The notes under the pieces are model-generated. The model saw only the letters and a list, made by a program, of their open reading frames with translations. It was not told where the DNA came from and did not search any database. This document shows, piece after piece, positions 7,168 through 14,988 of a stretch of 17,505 bases of DNA. The stretch comes from DATKAB01 sp964542745 (GTDB lineage: Bacteria > Eisenbacteria > RBG-16-71-46), in NCBI GenBank assembly GCA_964542745.1, contig CAZIVR010000082.1, forward strand, positions 1-17,505. The letters run 5' to 3'. Position numbers and translations under genes: made by a program. Every line of letters begins with the position of its first letter. The stretch's first letter is position 1.

Positions 7168-7287
7168 GGTCTCGTCACCTCGGAGCCTTCCTTGAGGGGG
7201 GATGACTGGCTCGCGTGTGGGCCCCCCGGCGGGGGGCAATGCGCCGCGCTCTCGAGCTTCGACCAGCGTCCCTGCCTTCAGCTCCAG
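7168..7287 (-). promoter_or_regulatory. ispE-spoVG spacer with strong GC hairpin
   Basis: This 120-nt spacer contains a perfect 7-bp stem at 7221-7237: GCCCCCC, GCC loop, GGGGGGC on the minus strand. No T-run follows it. It could separate ispE and spoVG expression or protect the spoVG mRNA end. I see no convincing promoter between hairpin and spoVG. Confidence 0.4.
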
Positions 7288-8250
7288 TTACGGGAGGACT
7301 ACGAGCTGCATGCCGGCGCGTTCGGATCTCACCACCCCGTGAGGTTCCGATCCGATGAAGCGGCCCGCGACGGCGCGCGATGGAATTCCGGGAGGAATCA
7401 CCCCGAACACCGCCGATCCGCTGCCGGAGAGGCTCACGTCACTGGCCCCCGCCCGAAGCAGCCGATCGCGCAGCGAGAGGAATTCCGCCCGCTTCACACC
7501 CAGCACGTCCTCGAATGAATTCCCCAGGCGGAGTGCGCGCCCCGGTCCGATCGGCGCCCGTCCGAGAAACCGCGCGAATCTTAGTTTCCCCTTCCACTGT
7601 GTCAAGCCCAATCTCCCCCGGTCCAGACGCCGGAATGCCTCGGCGGTTGCCACGCGCCAGGGCGGCACCACGAGGAGCGCGCGAAAGGGCCGCTCGAGGC
7701 GCAGGCGCGAGAGGCGCTCGCCGCGGCCGAGCCCGAGCGCGGTGCCGCCGAGGACGGCGAACGGGACGTCGGAGCCGAGGCGTTCCGCGAGCGCGAGCCG
7801 CCGGGCCCGCGACGGCGCGAGCCCCGCGAGGCGCTCGAGCGCGAGCAGCGCGGCGGCGGCGTCGGCGCTCCCCCCGCCCAGCCCGGCGCCCGCCGGAATC
7901 CGCTTGGTGAGCGTGAAGCGGGCGCCGCCCGCGAATCCGGTGCGCTCGGCGAAGAGCCGGGCCGCGCGCAGGACCAGGTTGTCGGGCCCGGCGGGCACCG
8001 CCCCCGCGCCGCGCCGCGGCCCCGCGCCGGCGAGGCCCGGCGCGTGGCGCACCGCGAGGGAGAACCCGCTCCGGCGCGCGCTCGCCTCCAGCGTGTCGGC
8101 GAGGGAGATGGACTGGAACACGGTGGCGAGGTCGTGGAAGCCGTCCGCGCGGCGCGGGCCCACGACGAGGCCGAGGTTGAGCTTGGCGCGGGCCGTGATG
8201 CGGACCCGGCTCGGTACGGGGCGCCGCCCGGAGCGGTCGCGCGGGGTCAC
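7288..8250 (-). CDS. ispE: 4-diphosphocytidyl-2-C-methyl-D-erythritol kinase
   Basis: The 320-residue GHMP kinase phosphorylates CDP-ME in the non-mevalonate (MEP) isoprenoid pathway. Landmarks: ARAKLNLGLVVGPRRADGFH at 20-39 with Lys23; the ATP loop PAGAGLGGGSADAAAAL at 119-135; LGSDVPFAVLGGTALGLGRG at 158-177 with catalytic Asp161; and LSGSGSAVFG at 274-283. It is a little longer than the E. coli enzyme (283 residues), partly through an Arg/Gly/Ala-rich stretch near 70-88. The start is the GTG at 8250, the only start codon ahead of the domain, with CAGGAG about 11 nt upstream; it lies 28 nt after ubiA. Isoprenoid output would feed the polyprenyl carrier used by the neighbouring prenyltransferase. 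Confidence 0.95.
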   Translation of the reverse strand: MTPRDRSGRRPVPSRVRITARAKLNLGLVVGPRRADGFHDLATVFQSISLADTLEASARRSGFSLAVRHAPGLAGAGPRRGAGAVPAGPDNLVLRAARLFAERTGFAGGARFTLTKRIPAGAGLGGGSADAAAALLALERLAGLAPSRARRLALAERLGSDVPFAVLGGTALGLGRGERLSRLRLERPFRALLVVPPWRVATAEAFRRLDRGRLGLTQWKGKLRFARFLGRAPIGPGRALRLGNSFEDVLGVKRAEFLSLRDRLLRAGASDVSLSGSGSAVFGVIPPGIPSRAVAGRFIGSEPHGVVRSERAGMQLVVLP

Positions 8251-8278
8251 GGGATCCCGGGCTCCTGCCGCGCCCGCG

Positions 8279-9166
8279 TCAGCGCCGGTACAGCACCAGC
8301 ACCACCGCCGCCAGGTAGGTGAGCACCGTGACGCCCATCGGGCGGTCGGTGAGCAGCACCTGCGAGGGATCCTCGCTCTTCTCCGACGACTGGGTGAGGT
8401 ACAGGTAGCGGAAGATGCCGTAGGCCACGATCGGCACGGTGTAGAGCAGGTCGCGCGTGCCGAACTTGGCCACCGTGTCGGGCCAGATCGTGTAGAGCGC
8501 GTAGCTCATCAGGCTCGCCGAGGCGGTCACGAGCAGCAGGCCGTCGAGGAGCGGGGCGCTGTAGTGGAGCAGCACGGCGCGCTGCTCGCCCGCGTGCGCC
8601 CCGGCGTTCTCGATCTCGCGGCGCCGCTTGGCGAGGGCCAGGAACAGCGCGCCGAAGAAGGTGCACACCAGCAGCCACGGCGACAGCGCGGTGGCGGGCT
8701 CGACCGGAAGCATCAGCTCGACCCCCGCGATCGCCCGCAGCACGAAGCCGGTCGCGACCACGAACACGTCGATCAGCACCTGGTGCTTGAGCCACAGGCT
8801 GTACGCGAAGTTCATGACCAGGTAGATCCCGGCGACCAGGCAGAAGCCCCATCCCAGCCACCACGACAGCGCCAGCACCGCCGCCGCGAGCGGCAGCAGG
8901 GCGAGCCGCGCCACGCCGGCCGGGAGCCGGCCCGAGGCGATCGGCCGGTTCCGCTTGCGCGGGTGGAGCCGGTCGGACTCGACGTCGCGCAGGTCGTTCA
9001 GCAGGTAGACCGTGCCGGCCAGCAGCGAGAAGGCGAGGAATCCCGCGGCGGCCCGCAGCATCAGGTCGGGACGCCCGAGCTGGAGCGAGAACACCACGCC
9101 CGCGAACAGCAGGAGGTTCTTGGTCCATTGCTTGGGACGCAGCGCCTGGACCAGCGCCAGGATCAT
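8279..9166 (-). CDS. UbiA-family prenyltransferase, decaprenyl-phosphate phosphoribosyltransferase type
   Basis: The 295-residue multi-pass membrane protein belongs to the UbiA superfamily. The first Asp motif is NDLRDVESD at 57-65; RLHPRKRNRPIASG follows at 66-79, and the second motif is YSLWLKHQVLIDVFVVATG at 122-140. The N-terminal LRPKQWTKNLLLFAG and HPxKRxRPIASG pattern is that of the group containing mycobacterial Rv3806c. That enzyme transfers 5-phosphoribose from PRPP to decaprenyl phosphate, the first step toward decaprenyl-phosphoryl-arabinose. Whether this protein makes the same product is inference. The ATG at 9166 overlaps the gmhA stop as ATGA and has GGAG six bases before it. 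Neighbours supply isoprenoid (ispE) and PRPP (prs, further downstream). Confidence 0.86.
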   Translation of the reverse strand: MILALVQALRPKQWTKNLLLFAGVVFSLQLGRPDLMLRAAAGFLAFSLLAGTVYLLNDLRDVESDRLHPRKRNRPIASGRLPAGVARLALLPLAAAVLALSWWLGWGFCLVAGIYLVMNFAYSLWLKHQVLIDVFVVATGFVLRAIAGVELMLPVEPATALSPWLLVCTFFGALFLALAKRRREIENAGAHAGEQRAVLLHYSAPLLDGLLLVTASASLMSYALYTIWPDTVAKFGTRDLLYTVPIVAYGIFRYLYLTQSSEKSEDPSQVLLTDRPMGVTVLTYLAAVVLVLYRR

Positions 9167-9876
9167 CGCGCGCTCCGGCCGGAAGCGCGGCGCGCGGAGG
9201 TGCCCCGGGCGCGGCCGCGGGGCGCGGCGCGGCGGGACGACGCCGCGCGGCGGGTGGCGCGCGGGGCGGCGCGGCCCGCTCCGAACAGCGCGCGCTCCAC
9301 GATCAGGCACACCGCGTGGCCCATCGCGATGTGGCCCTCCTGGATGTGCGAGGTGACGTCGCTCGGCGTGACCAGCGCCACGTCGCAGCTCGCGGCGAAG
9401 GCGCGGCCCTTGAGCCCGGTCATGGCGACGGTGGTCATGCCGAGCCGCTTCGCCGCCGCCACCGCGCGGTGCACGCTCGCCGCGCCCCCGCTGGTGCTGA
9501 TCGCGATCAGGACGTCCCCCGGGGTGCCGAGGCCCTCGAGCTGCCGCGAGAAGACGTGGGCGTAGCCGTAGTCGTTGCCGATCGCGGTGACGGCGGACGT
9601 GTTGGTCGTGAGCGCGACCGCCGCCAGCGCCGCGCGCTCGACCTGGAAGCGGCCGGAGAACTCGGCGGCCAGGTGCTGCGAGTCGGCGGCGCTCCCGCCG
9701 TTGCCGCAGAAGTAGACGGTGCCCCCGGTTTCGAGGCACTGGATGATGGCCTCGGAGGCCTCGGCGACGGCCGCGGCGCAGGACGCCTCGGTGCGGCGCA
9801 GCGTCGCGCCCGCCTCCCGGAGCCACGCGCGTGCCTCGCGCTCGAGCGGATGCCTCGCGACCCTGCGGCGCTTCAT
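9163..9876 (-). CDS. gmhA: SIS-domain sugar isomerase, GmhA (phosphoheptose isomerase) type
   Basis: The 237-residue product has a single SIS domain. GNGGSAADSQHLAAEFSGRF spans 58-77, STSGGAASVHRAV 127-139 and TSHIQEGHIAMGHAV 175-189. Residues H68, E72, Q179 and H187 align with the metal ligands of E. coli GmhA, which converts sedoheptulose 7-phosphate to D-glycero-heptose 7-phosphate for LPS or S-layer sugars. DiaA-like relatives share the fold, so substrate is less sure than fold. After residue 197 there is a roughly 40-residue Arg/Ala/Ser tail absent from E. coli GmhA; the region is extremely GC-rich. The ATG at 9876 overlaps the rfbD stop (ATGA) and has a strong CGGGAGG upstream. No other heptose gene is in the window. 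Confidence 0.85.
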   Translation of the reverse strand: MKRRRVARHPLEREARAWLREAGATLRRTEASCAAAVAEASEAIIQCLETGGTVYFCGNGGSAADSQHLAAEFSGRFQVERAALAAVALTTNTSAVTAIGNDYGYAHVFSRQLEGLGTPGDVLIAISTSGGAASVHRAVAAAKRLGMTTVAMTGLKGRAFAASCDVALVTPSDVTSHIQEGHIAMGHAVCLIVERALFGAGRAAPRATRRAASSRRAAPRGRARGTSARRASGRSAR

Positions 9877-10724
9877 GCCCCCTCCCGGTTGTCGTGAACG
9901 TGTCGGCGCAGCGCGTCGCGCCACTCCGGCAGCGCGCCGCCCGCGACCTCGGCGAACCACGTGGTGTCGAGCGCGGAATACGCGGGGCGCGGCGCGGGGC
10001 GGGCCAGCGCCTGCGACTCGATGCGCTCGACCTCCACCGCGAGTCCCGCCTCGCGCACCGCCGCGACCGCCACCTCGTGCCACGACGCCACGCCGGCGTT
10101 GACCGCGTGGTACGTCCCGTACTCGGCGCGCTCGGCGAGCCGCAGCAGCCCCCCGGCGAGGTCGGGCGCGTAGGTGGGCGACCCGTGCTGGTCCCCCACC
10201 ACCCGGAGCGCCTCGCCGGCGCGGGCCTTCTTGAGGATCGCGTCCACGAAGTTGCCCCCGCCGGGCCCGTACAGCCACGCGGTGCGCACGATCACGAAGC
10301 GCCCGCCCACGTCGCGGATCGCCTGCTCGCCGGCCCACTTGGAGGCGCCGTAGACGGAGCGCGGCGCGGCGGCATCGTACTCGCGGTAGGGACGGCGCGC
10401 CGAGCCGTCGAAGACGTAGTCGCTCGACATCGCCAGCAGCGACGCCCCGCACGCGGAGGCCGCCAGCGCCGCGTTGCGCGCGCCGAGCCCGTTGACCGTG
10501 AAGGCGCGCGCCGGGTCGCCCTCGCAGTCGTCCACCCGGGTGTAGGCCGCGAAGTGGAAGATCCAGTCGGGCCGGAATTCCGCGGCCGCCGCCCGGAACG
10601 CGCGCGCGTCGGTCACGTCGAGCTCGGCGCGAGCCAGCGGGCGCGCCTCGTAGCCCGCCGCGGCCAGCGCCGGAAGCGTGGCGTGGGCCAGCAGCCCGCC
10701 CGCCCCCGTCATCAGGACCCTCAC
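9873..10724 (-). CDS. rfbD: dTDP-4-dehydrorhamnose reductase
   Basis: The 283-residue short-chain (extended SDR) enzyme reduces dTDP-4-keto-L-rhamnose to dTDP-L-rhamnose with NAD(P)H. It shows the cofactor loop TGAGGLLA at 6-13, FHFAAYTRVDDCE at 56-68, SSDYVFDG at 100-107, catalytic YGASK at 125-129 and WLYGPGGGNFVDAI at 150-163. Substrate-side DQHGSPTYAPDLA at 178-190 and RPAYSALD at 246-253 also match. The frame is open upstream, but the family start is the GTG at 10724, overlapping the nucleotidyltransferase stop as GTGA, with GGTGGAG upstream. rfbB and rfbC are not in this window, so the pathway must be completed elsewhere or the substrate differs. Confidence 0.92.
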   Translation of the reverse strand: MRVLMTGAGGLLAHATLPALAAAGYEARPLARAELDVTDARAFRAAAAEFRPDWIFHFAAYTRVDDCEGDPARAFTVNGLGARNAALAASACGASLLAMSSDYVFDGSARRPYREYDAAAPRSVYGASKWAGEQAIRDVGGRFVIVRTAWLYGPGGGNFVDAILKKARAGEALRVVGDQHGSPTYAPDLAGGLLRLAERAEYGTYHAVNAGVASWHEVAVAAVREAGLAVEVERIESQALARPAPRPAYSALDTTWFAEVAGGALPEWRDALRRHVHDNREGA

Positions 10725-11845
10725 GCCAGCTCCACCCGGCTCGAGTCGCCCAGCATCAGCCGGTGCGTGCGCGGCCGCGTGTCGCTCGCGCACACCACCA
10801 CGTCCTTGCCGATCAGGCTCGACTCGATGCGGTGGTTCACGTGCAGGATGCGGCTGCGCTCGAGCACGATCGAGTGCTCGATCTCGCTGTGCACGATCTC
10901 CACGCCGTCCGCGACCGACGTGAAGGGGCCGACGTAGGCGTCCACGACCCGCGCGCCCGCCCCGATCACCAGCGGCCCGCGCAGGCGGGAACGCTCCACC
11001 ACCGAACCCGGCCCGATCGCGACCCGGCCCTCGATCACGCTGGCCGCGTCCACCGACCCCTCGATGCGGGTCTCGAGCCCGCCGAGCACCACGCGGTTGC
11101 CCTCGAGCATGTCCTCGACCTTGCCGGTGTCCTTCCACCAGCCGTGGATCACGTGGGAGCGCACCCGCCGGCCGCTGGTGATCAGCCACTGGATGGCGTC
11201 CGTGATCTCCAGCTCGCCGCGCTTCGAGGGCTGGATCGCGTTCACCGCCTCGAAGATGCACGAGCTGAACAGGTAGACGCCGACCAGCGCCAGGTCGCTC
11301 TTCGGGGCCTTCGGCTTCTCCTCGAGCATCGTGACGCGGTCGCCCTCGAGCACCGCGACCCCGAACTCCTGCGGGTTCTTGACGTGCGCGAGCAGGATCT
11401 GCGCGTCGGGCTTCTCGGCTTCGAACTCGCGCACGAACGGCGTGACACCGTCCTTGATGAGGTTGTCGCCCAGGTACATGACGAAGGGCTGGCCCGCCAT
11501 GAAGTCCTCGGCGATCTTGACGGCGTGCGCGAGGCCGAGCGGCGCCTCCTGCTCGATGTAGGTGACCTTGAGCCCGAAGCGCGAGCCGTCCCCGACCGCG
11601 GCGCGGATCTCGGCCTGGCCGTTCACCATCACCGTCATCATCTCGCCGGTGCGGTGGTCGGGCTTCAGCATCTCGCGCGGGTCGCTCACGATGATGCCGA
11701 CCTCGGTGATGCCGGCCTCGCGGATGGCTTCGAGCCCGTAGAACAGCACCGGCTTGTTGGCGACCGGCACCAGCTGCTTGGCGCTGGTGTGCGTGATGGG
11801 GCGGAGCCGCGTGCCGCGGCCCCCGGCGAGCACCAGCGCCTTCAT
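10721..11845 (-). CDS. Glucose-1-phosphate thymidylyltransferase, long form with left-handed beta-helix tail
   Basis: The 374-residue product has a nucleotidyltransferase domain (about 1-250): LAGGRGTRLRPITHTSAKQL at 6-25, YLGDN at 124-128, EFGVAVLEGDRVTMLEEKPK at 160-179, GELEITDAIQ at 210-219 and WWKDTGKVEDML at 236-247. Hexapeptide repeats of a left-handed beta-helix follow (about 258-350; VIEGRVAIGPGSVV, PLVIGAGARV). This matches long RmlA-type enzymes, which form dTDP-glucose (or a similar NDP-sugar) from the sugar 1-phosphate. Compared with relatives as I know them, residues about 56-77 form an insertion (MLKPDHRTGEMMTVMVNG) before RAAVGDGSRFGL. The ATG at 11845 has GGAGGG upstream, 49 nt after alaS. 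It is probably the first step for the rfbD enzyme. Confidence 0.88.
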   Translation of the reverse strand: MKALVLAGGRGTRLRPITHTSAKQLVPVANKPVLFYGLEAIREAGITEVGIIVSDPREMLKPDHRTGEMMTVMVNGQAEIRAAVGDGSRFGLKVTYIEQEAPLGLAHAVKIAEDFMAGQPFVMYLGDNLIKDGVTPFVREFEAEKPDAQILLAHVKNPQEFGVAVLEGDRVTMLEEKPKAPKSDLALVGVYLFSSCIFEAVNAIQPSKRGELEITDAIQWLITSGRRVRSHVIHGWWKDTGKVEDMLEGNRVVLGGLETRIEGSVDAASVIEGRVAIGPGSVVERSRLRGPLVIGAGARVVDAYVGPFTSVADGVEIVHSEIEHSIVLERSRILHVNHRIESSLIGKDVVVCASDTRPRTHRLMLGDSSRVELA

Positions 11846-11894
11846 GGACGACCCTCCGCGGTGTCGGGGGCTGCGGGACCGCGAACCGGAAGGA

Positions 11895-14783
11895 TCACGC
11901 CAGCGCCTCCCGGAGCAGGTGCCGCGCCTCGTCGAGCGCGGCGTCGAGTTTCGCGGCGTCCTTGCCGCCCGCCAGCGCCAGGTGCGGCTTGCCGCCGCCC
12001 GATCCGCCCGTGACCTGCGCCACGCGCTTCACGAGGTCCGAGGCGCTGAGCTTCTTCTCGGCGACCAGGTCGTCGCTGACCGCGGCGACGAACGTCAGCT
12101 TCTCCCCGCTCTGGAGCGCGAGCACCGCCGCGCCGCGCCGCAGCGCGCCGCGCAGCCGGTCGGCGGCGTCGCGCACCGCGTTGGCGTCGGCCTCGGAGCC
12201 GATCCGGGCCACGACCCAGCGCCCGCCGCCCGCGGTCTCGGCCCCGGCCGCCAGCTTCTCGATCTCGGCCTCGAGCCCGCCGCGCGCGGCCTCCGAGCGG
12301 GCCTTGCGGAGCGCGGCCAGGTCGGCCTTGAGCGCCTCGACCCGCGTGCCGAGGTCGGCGGTGACCGCGTCGAGCAGGGCGCGCAGCTCGCGCACCGCCC
12401 CGCCCGGCCCGAGTTCCTCGAGCCGCGCGAGGATCCGCTCGCCCTTGGCGATCACCACGGCGAGGTGCGCGTCGGTCGCGAGCCAGGTGCGGTCGTCGCG
12501 CGGCCCGCCGGCCGCGAGGATCTGCTCCTGCAGCCGGCGCAGCTCCGCGAGGTCGCGCTCGGCGACCTCGGCCAGCCGGTCGCGCAGGTGCTCCACCGCC
12601 TCGGCCCCACAGCGGGCTTCGACGCGCCGCACGCCCGCGGCGATGGCCGACTCGGACACCACGAGGAACGCGCCGATCTCGCCGGTGTTCCGCACGTGGG
12701 TGCCGCCGCACAGTTCGCGGCTCGGCTCGATGCCGCGCTCGGGCACGCCGTCCACCGTGACCATGCGCACCTCCGCGCCGTACTTCTCCCCGAACAGCGC
12801 CATCGCCCCCTGCCGCTTCGCTTCGTCGAGCGGCAGCACCTTCCAGCTCACGTCGCGGCTCGCGCCGATCCAGTCGGACACGATGCGCTCGACGCCCGCG
12901 AGCTGGTCGGGCGAGGTGGCCTCGAAGTGCGAGTAGTCGAATCGCAGCCGCTCGGGCGCCACCAGCGAGCCCGCCTGCTTGACGTGCGTGCCGAGCGTGC
13001 TCCGGAGCGCCGCGTGGAGCAGGTGGGTCGCGGTGTGGTGGCGCTCGGTCGGGGCCCGGTGCGATTCGGGAACCTCGGCGCCCGCGCCGCCCCGCGACGC
13101 CGCGGCCAGGAACGCGTCGCGCGAGCCCGCGCGCACCCGCAGCCGGTGAACGATCGAATCGTCCTCGCGGAAGACGTGGGCCAGTTCGGCCGTCACGCCG
13201 CCCGCCGACATCGTGCCGCGGTCGGCCACCTGCCCGCCGGACTCGGCGTAGCACGGCGTCCGGTCGAACACCGCGTCGAAGGCGTCCTCGCCCGCGTCGC
13301 GCCAGCGGCGCAGCGTGAGGCCCTGGGCGCGCGAGGTGTCGTAGCCGAGGAACTCCGAGTCGGGCCCCGCGGTGGCCTCGGTCCAGGCCGCGCGCGCCTC
13401 GGCGCCCTTGCCGAACTTGCTGGCCGCGCGCGCCCGCTCGCGCTGCTCGTCCATCGCGCGGTCGAACCCCTCGCGGTCCACCGCGACGCCCCGCGCCGCG
13501 GCGATCTCCTCGGTCAGCTCGATCGGGAAGCCGTAGGTGTCGTGGAGCGCGAACGCCTCCCGCCCGTCGAGCCGCTTCGCGCCCCCCTCGAGCAGCTTCT
13601 CGAGCCGCGCGAAACCGGCCTCGAACGTCTCGGCGAAGCCGGCCTCCTCGTGCTCGAGCACCCGCAGCACCTGGGCGCGCTGCTCGGCCAGCTCGCGGTA
13701 GTGGCCGCCGAAGATCTCGATGGCGCGCTCGGCGCACGAGGCGAGGAAGGTGGCGTGGATGGCGAGGCCCTGCCGGGAGCGGCCGCGCGTCACCGCGCGC
13801 CGGAGCAGCCGCCGCAGCACGTAGCCCGCGCCCTCGTTGCCGGGGAGCGCGCCTTCCGCGATCGCGAAGGTGAGCGCCCGCACGTGGTCCGCGACGATGC
13901 GCGCGTCGCGCAGCGCGATCTTCGGGTCGGCGGGCTTCGCCACGCCGCGCTCGAGCACCGCGCGCACCATCGGCTCGAAGAGGTCGGTCTCGAAGATGAT
14001 GCGCTTCCCCTGCATGATGAGCGCGAGCCGCTCGATGCCCATGCCGGTGTCGATGCCCGGGCGGGCGAGCGGCGTGAGCGTACCGTCCGGGCTCGCGTCG
14101 AACTGGGGGAACACCAGGTTCCAGAACTCCATGAAGCGGTCGCCCGGGTCGCCGGGGCGCTCGCCCCAGAAGGCGCCCGCCGGCAGGTAGTCCGGGCGCT
14201 GCTCGCCGAGGTCGAAGTAGATCTCGCTGCACGGACCGCACGCGCCGGCGCCGCCGGCCGGGCCCCAGAAGTTGTCCTTGCGCCCGAGCGGGACGATCCG
14301 GCTCTCGGGCACGCCCATCTTCTTCCAGAGCGCGATCGCTTCGTCGTCGCGCGGCAGCGAACCCTCGCCCTCGAAGATCGAGGGGTAGAGCCGATCCTTC
14401 GGCATGCCCAGCACCCTGGTCACGAACTCCCAGGCGAAGGCGACCGCCTCCTCCTTGAAGTACGCGCCCCGCTCGCGCGCCCCGAACGAGAAGTTGCCGA
14501 GCATCTCGAAGAACGTGTCGTGGCGCGGCGTGATGCCGACGTTGTCGAGGTCGGTGAGGCGCAGGCATTTCTGCACCGAGACCGCGCGCGTGTAGGGCAG
14601 CTCGCCGCTCGCGGTGTAGTACGGCTTGAACTGCACCATCCCGGCCGTGGTGAAGAGCAGGGTCGGGTCGTTCGGAACCAGCGGGGAGGACGGCACCTCG
14701 GTGTGCCCCTGCGACTTGAAATAGTCGAGGAAGGCGCGCCGCAGTTCGGCGGCGGTTCGAACGGCCGAGGACTGGGTGGTCAT
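11895..14783 (-). CDS. alaS: Alanyl-tRNA synthetase
   Basis: The 962-residue class II synthetase charges tRNA-Ala. The catalytic domain contains HTEVPSSPLVPNDPTLLFT in part at 27-45, the motif around RHDTFFEMLGNFSFG at 87-101, and GIDTGMGIERLA at 243-254. The editing domain that removes Ser and Gly has H583-TAT-H587 and C692-GGT-H696. The C-Ala domain ends with GGSGGGKPHLALAGG at 926-940. It is about 85 residues longer than the E. coli enzyme; most extra length lies in the charged, heptad-like linker between editing and C-Ala domains (about 730-850). The ATG at 14783 has CCGGAG upstream. recA-recX near alaS is a common order; here osmC and an orphan gene lie between. Confidence 0.97.
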   Translation of the reverse strand: MTTQSSAVRTAAELRRAFLDYFKSQGHTEVPSSPLVPNDPTLLFTTAGMVQFKPYYTASGELPYTRAVSVQKCLRLTDLDNVGITPRHDTFFEMLGNFSFGARERGAYFKEEAVAFAWEFVTRVLGMPKDRLYPSIFEGEGSLPRDDEAIALWKKMGVPESRIVPLGRKDNFWGPAGGAGACGPCSEIYFDLGEQRPDYLPAGAFWGERPGDPGDRFMEFWNLVFPQFDASPDGTLTPLARPGIDTGMGIERLALIMQGKRIIFETDLFEPMVRAVLERGVAKPADPKIALRDARIVADHVRALTFAIAEGALPGNEGAGYVLRRLLRRAVTRGRSRQGLAIHATFLASCAERAIEIFGGHYRELAEQRAQVLRVLEHEEAGFAETFEAGFARLEKLLEGGAKRLDGREAFALHDTYGFPIELTEEIAAARGVAVDREGFDRAMDEQRERARAASKFGKGAEARAAWTEATAGPDSEFLGYDTSRAQGLTLRRWRDAGEDAFDAVFDRTPCYAESGGQVADRGTMSAGGVTAELAHVFREDDSIVHRLRVRAGSRDAFLAAASRGGAGAEVPESHRAPTERHHTATHLLHAALRSTLGTHVKQAGSLVAPERLRFDYSHFEATSPDQLAGVERIVSDWIGASRDVSWKVLPLDEAKRQGAMALFGEKYGAEVRMVTVDGVPERGIEPSRELCGGTHVRNTGEIGAFLVVSESAIAAGVRRVEARCGAEAVEHLRDRLAEVAERDLAELRRLQEQILAAGGPRDDRTWLATDAHLAVVIAKGERILARLEELGPGGAVRELRALLDAVTADLGTRVEALKADLAALRKARSEAARGGLEAEIEKLAAGAETAGGGRWVVARIGSEADANAVRDAADRLRGALRRGAAVLALQSGEKLTFVAAVSDDLVAEKKLSASDLVKRVAQVTGGSGGGKPHLALAGGKDAAKLDAALDEARHLLREALA

Positions 14784-14852
14784 CCGGGCTCCGGTGGTTG
14801 GCGCGGGCCGGCCGGCGGGCGGCTCCGAACGGCGAATGCGTGAAGGCGGGCA

Positions 14853-14881
14853 AAGATAGCGGAAAGCCGCCGGGCCGTCAG
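14853..14881 (-). promoter_or_regulatory. Possible alaS promoter
   Basis: On the minus strand CTGACG (14881-14876) and TATCTT (14858-14853) are spaced by 17 nt, each matching four of six consensus bases. A start near 14846 would give a leader of about 60 nt before alaS. The 14784-14988 divergent gap otherwise holds only the Shine-Dalgarno elements; I see no convincing promoter for the plus-strand gene. Confidence 0.45.
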
Positions 14882-14988
14882 GGCGGGGAAGCTCCCAAGA
14901 ATTCGCTTGCGGGCCGCCACGCCCGGCGGGACCCTCGTTCCGGGCCCGGCCGGGGGCTCTCTCGGCTCAGCCGGAAAGGGGATCCGCC

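Noticed and set aside
7355..9565. A 736-codon plus-strand frame across ispE, ubiA and gmhA
   Set aside because: No domain, Arg/Ser/Pro-rich composition and complete overlap with three well-recognised minus-strand genes.
9873..11845. Laterally acquired polysaccharide island
   Set aside because: The genes share GC content, overlaps and strand with the flanking housekeeping genes, and no mobile-element remnants or boundary repeats are seen.
11754..14853. Uninterrupted open frames of about 1000 codons on both strands overlapping alaS
   Set aside because: They mirror alaS exactly, have Arg/Gly/Ala-biased translations without domains, and arise because GC-rich codons rarely make stops in other frames. 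alaS itself has complete family motifs.
14784..14988. Possible small RNA or promoter for the plus-strand orphan in the divergent gap
   Set aside because: I could not find a convincing -35/-10 pair on the plus strand or a terminator; only a weak alaS promoter is supportable.
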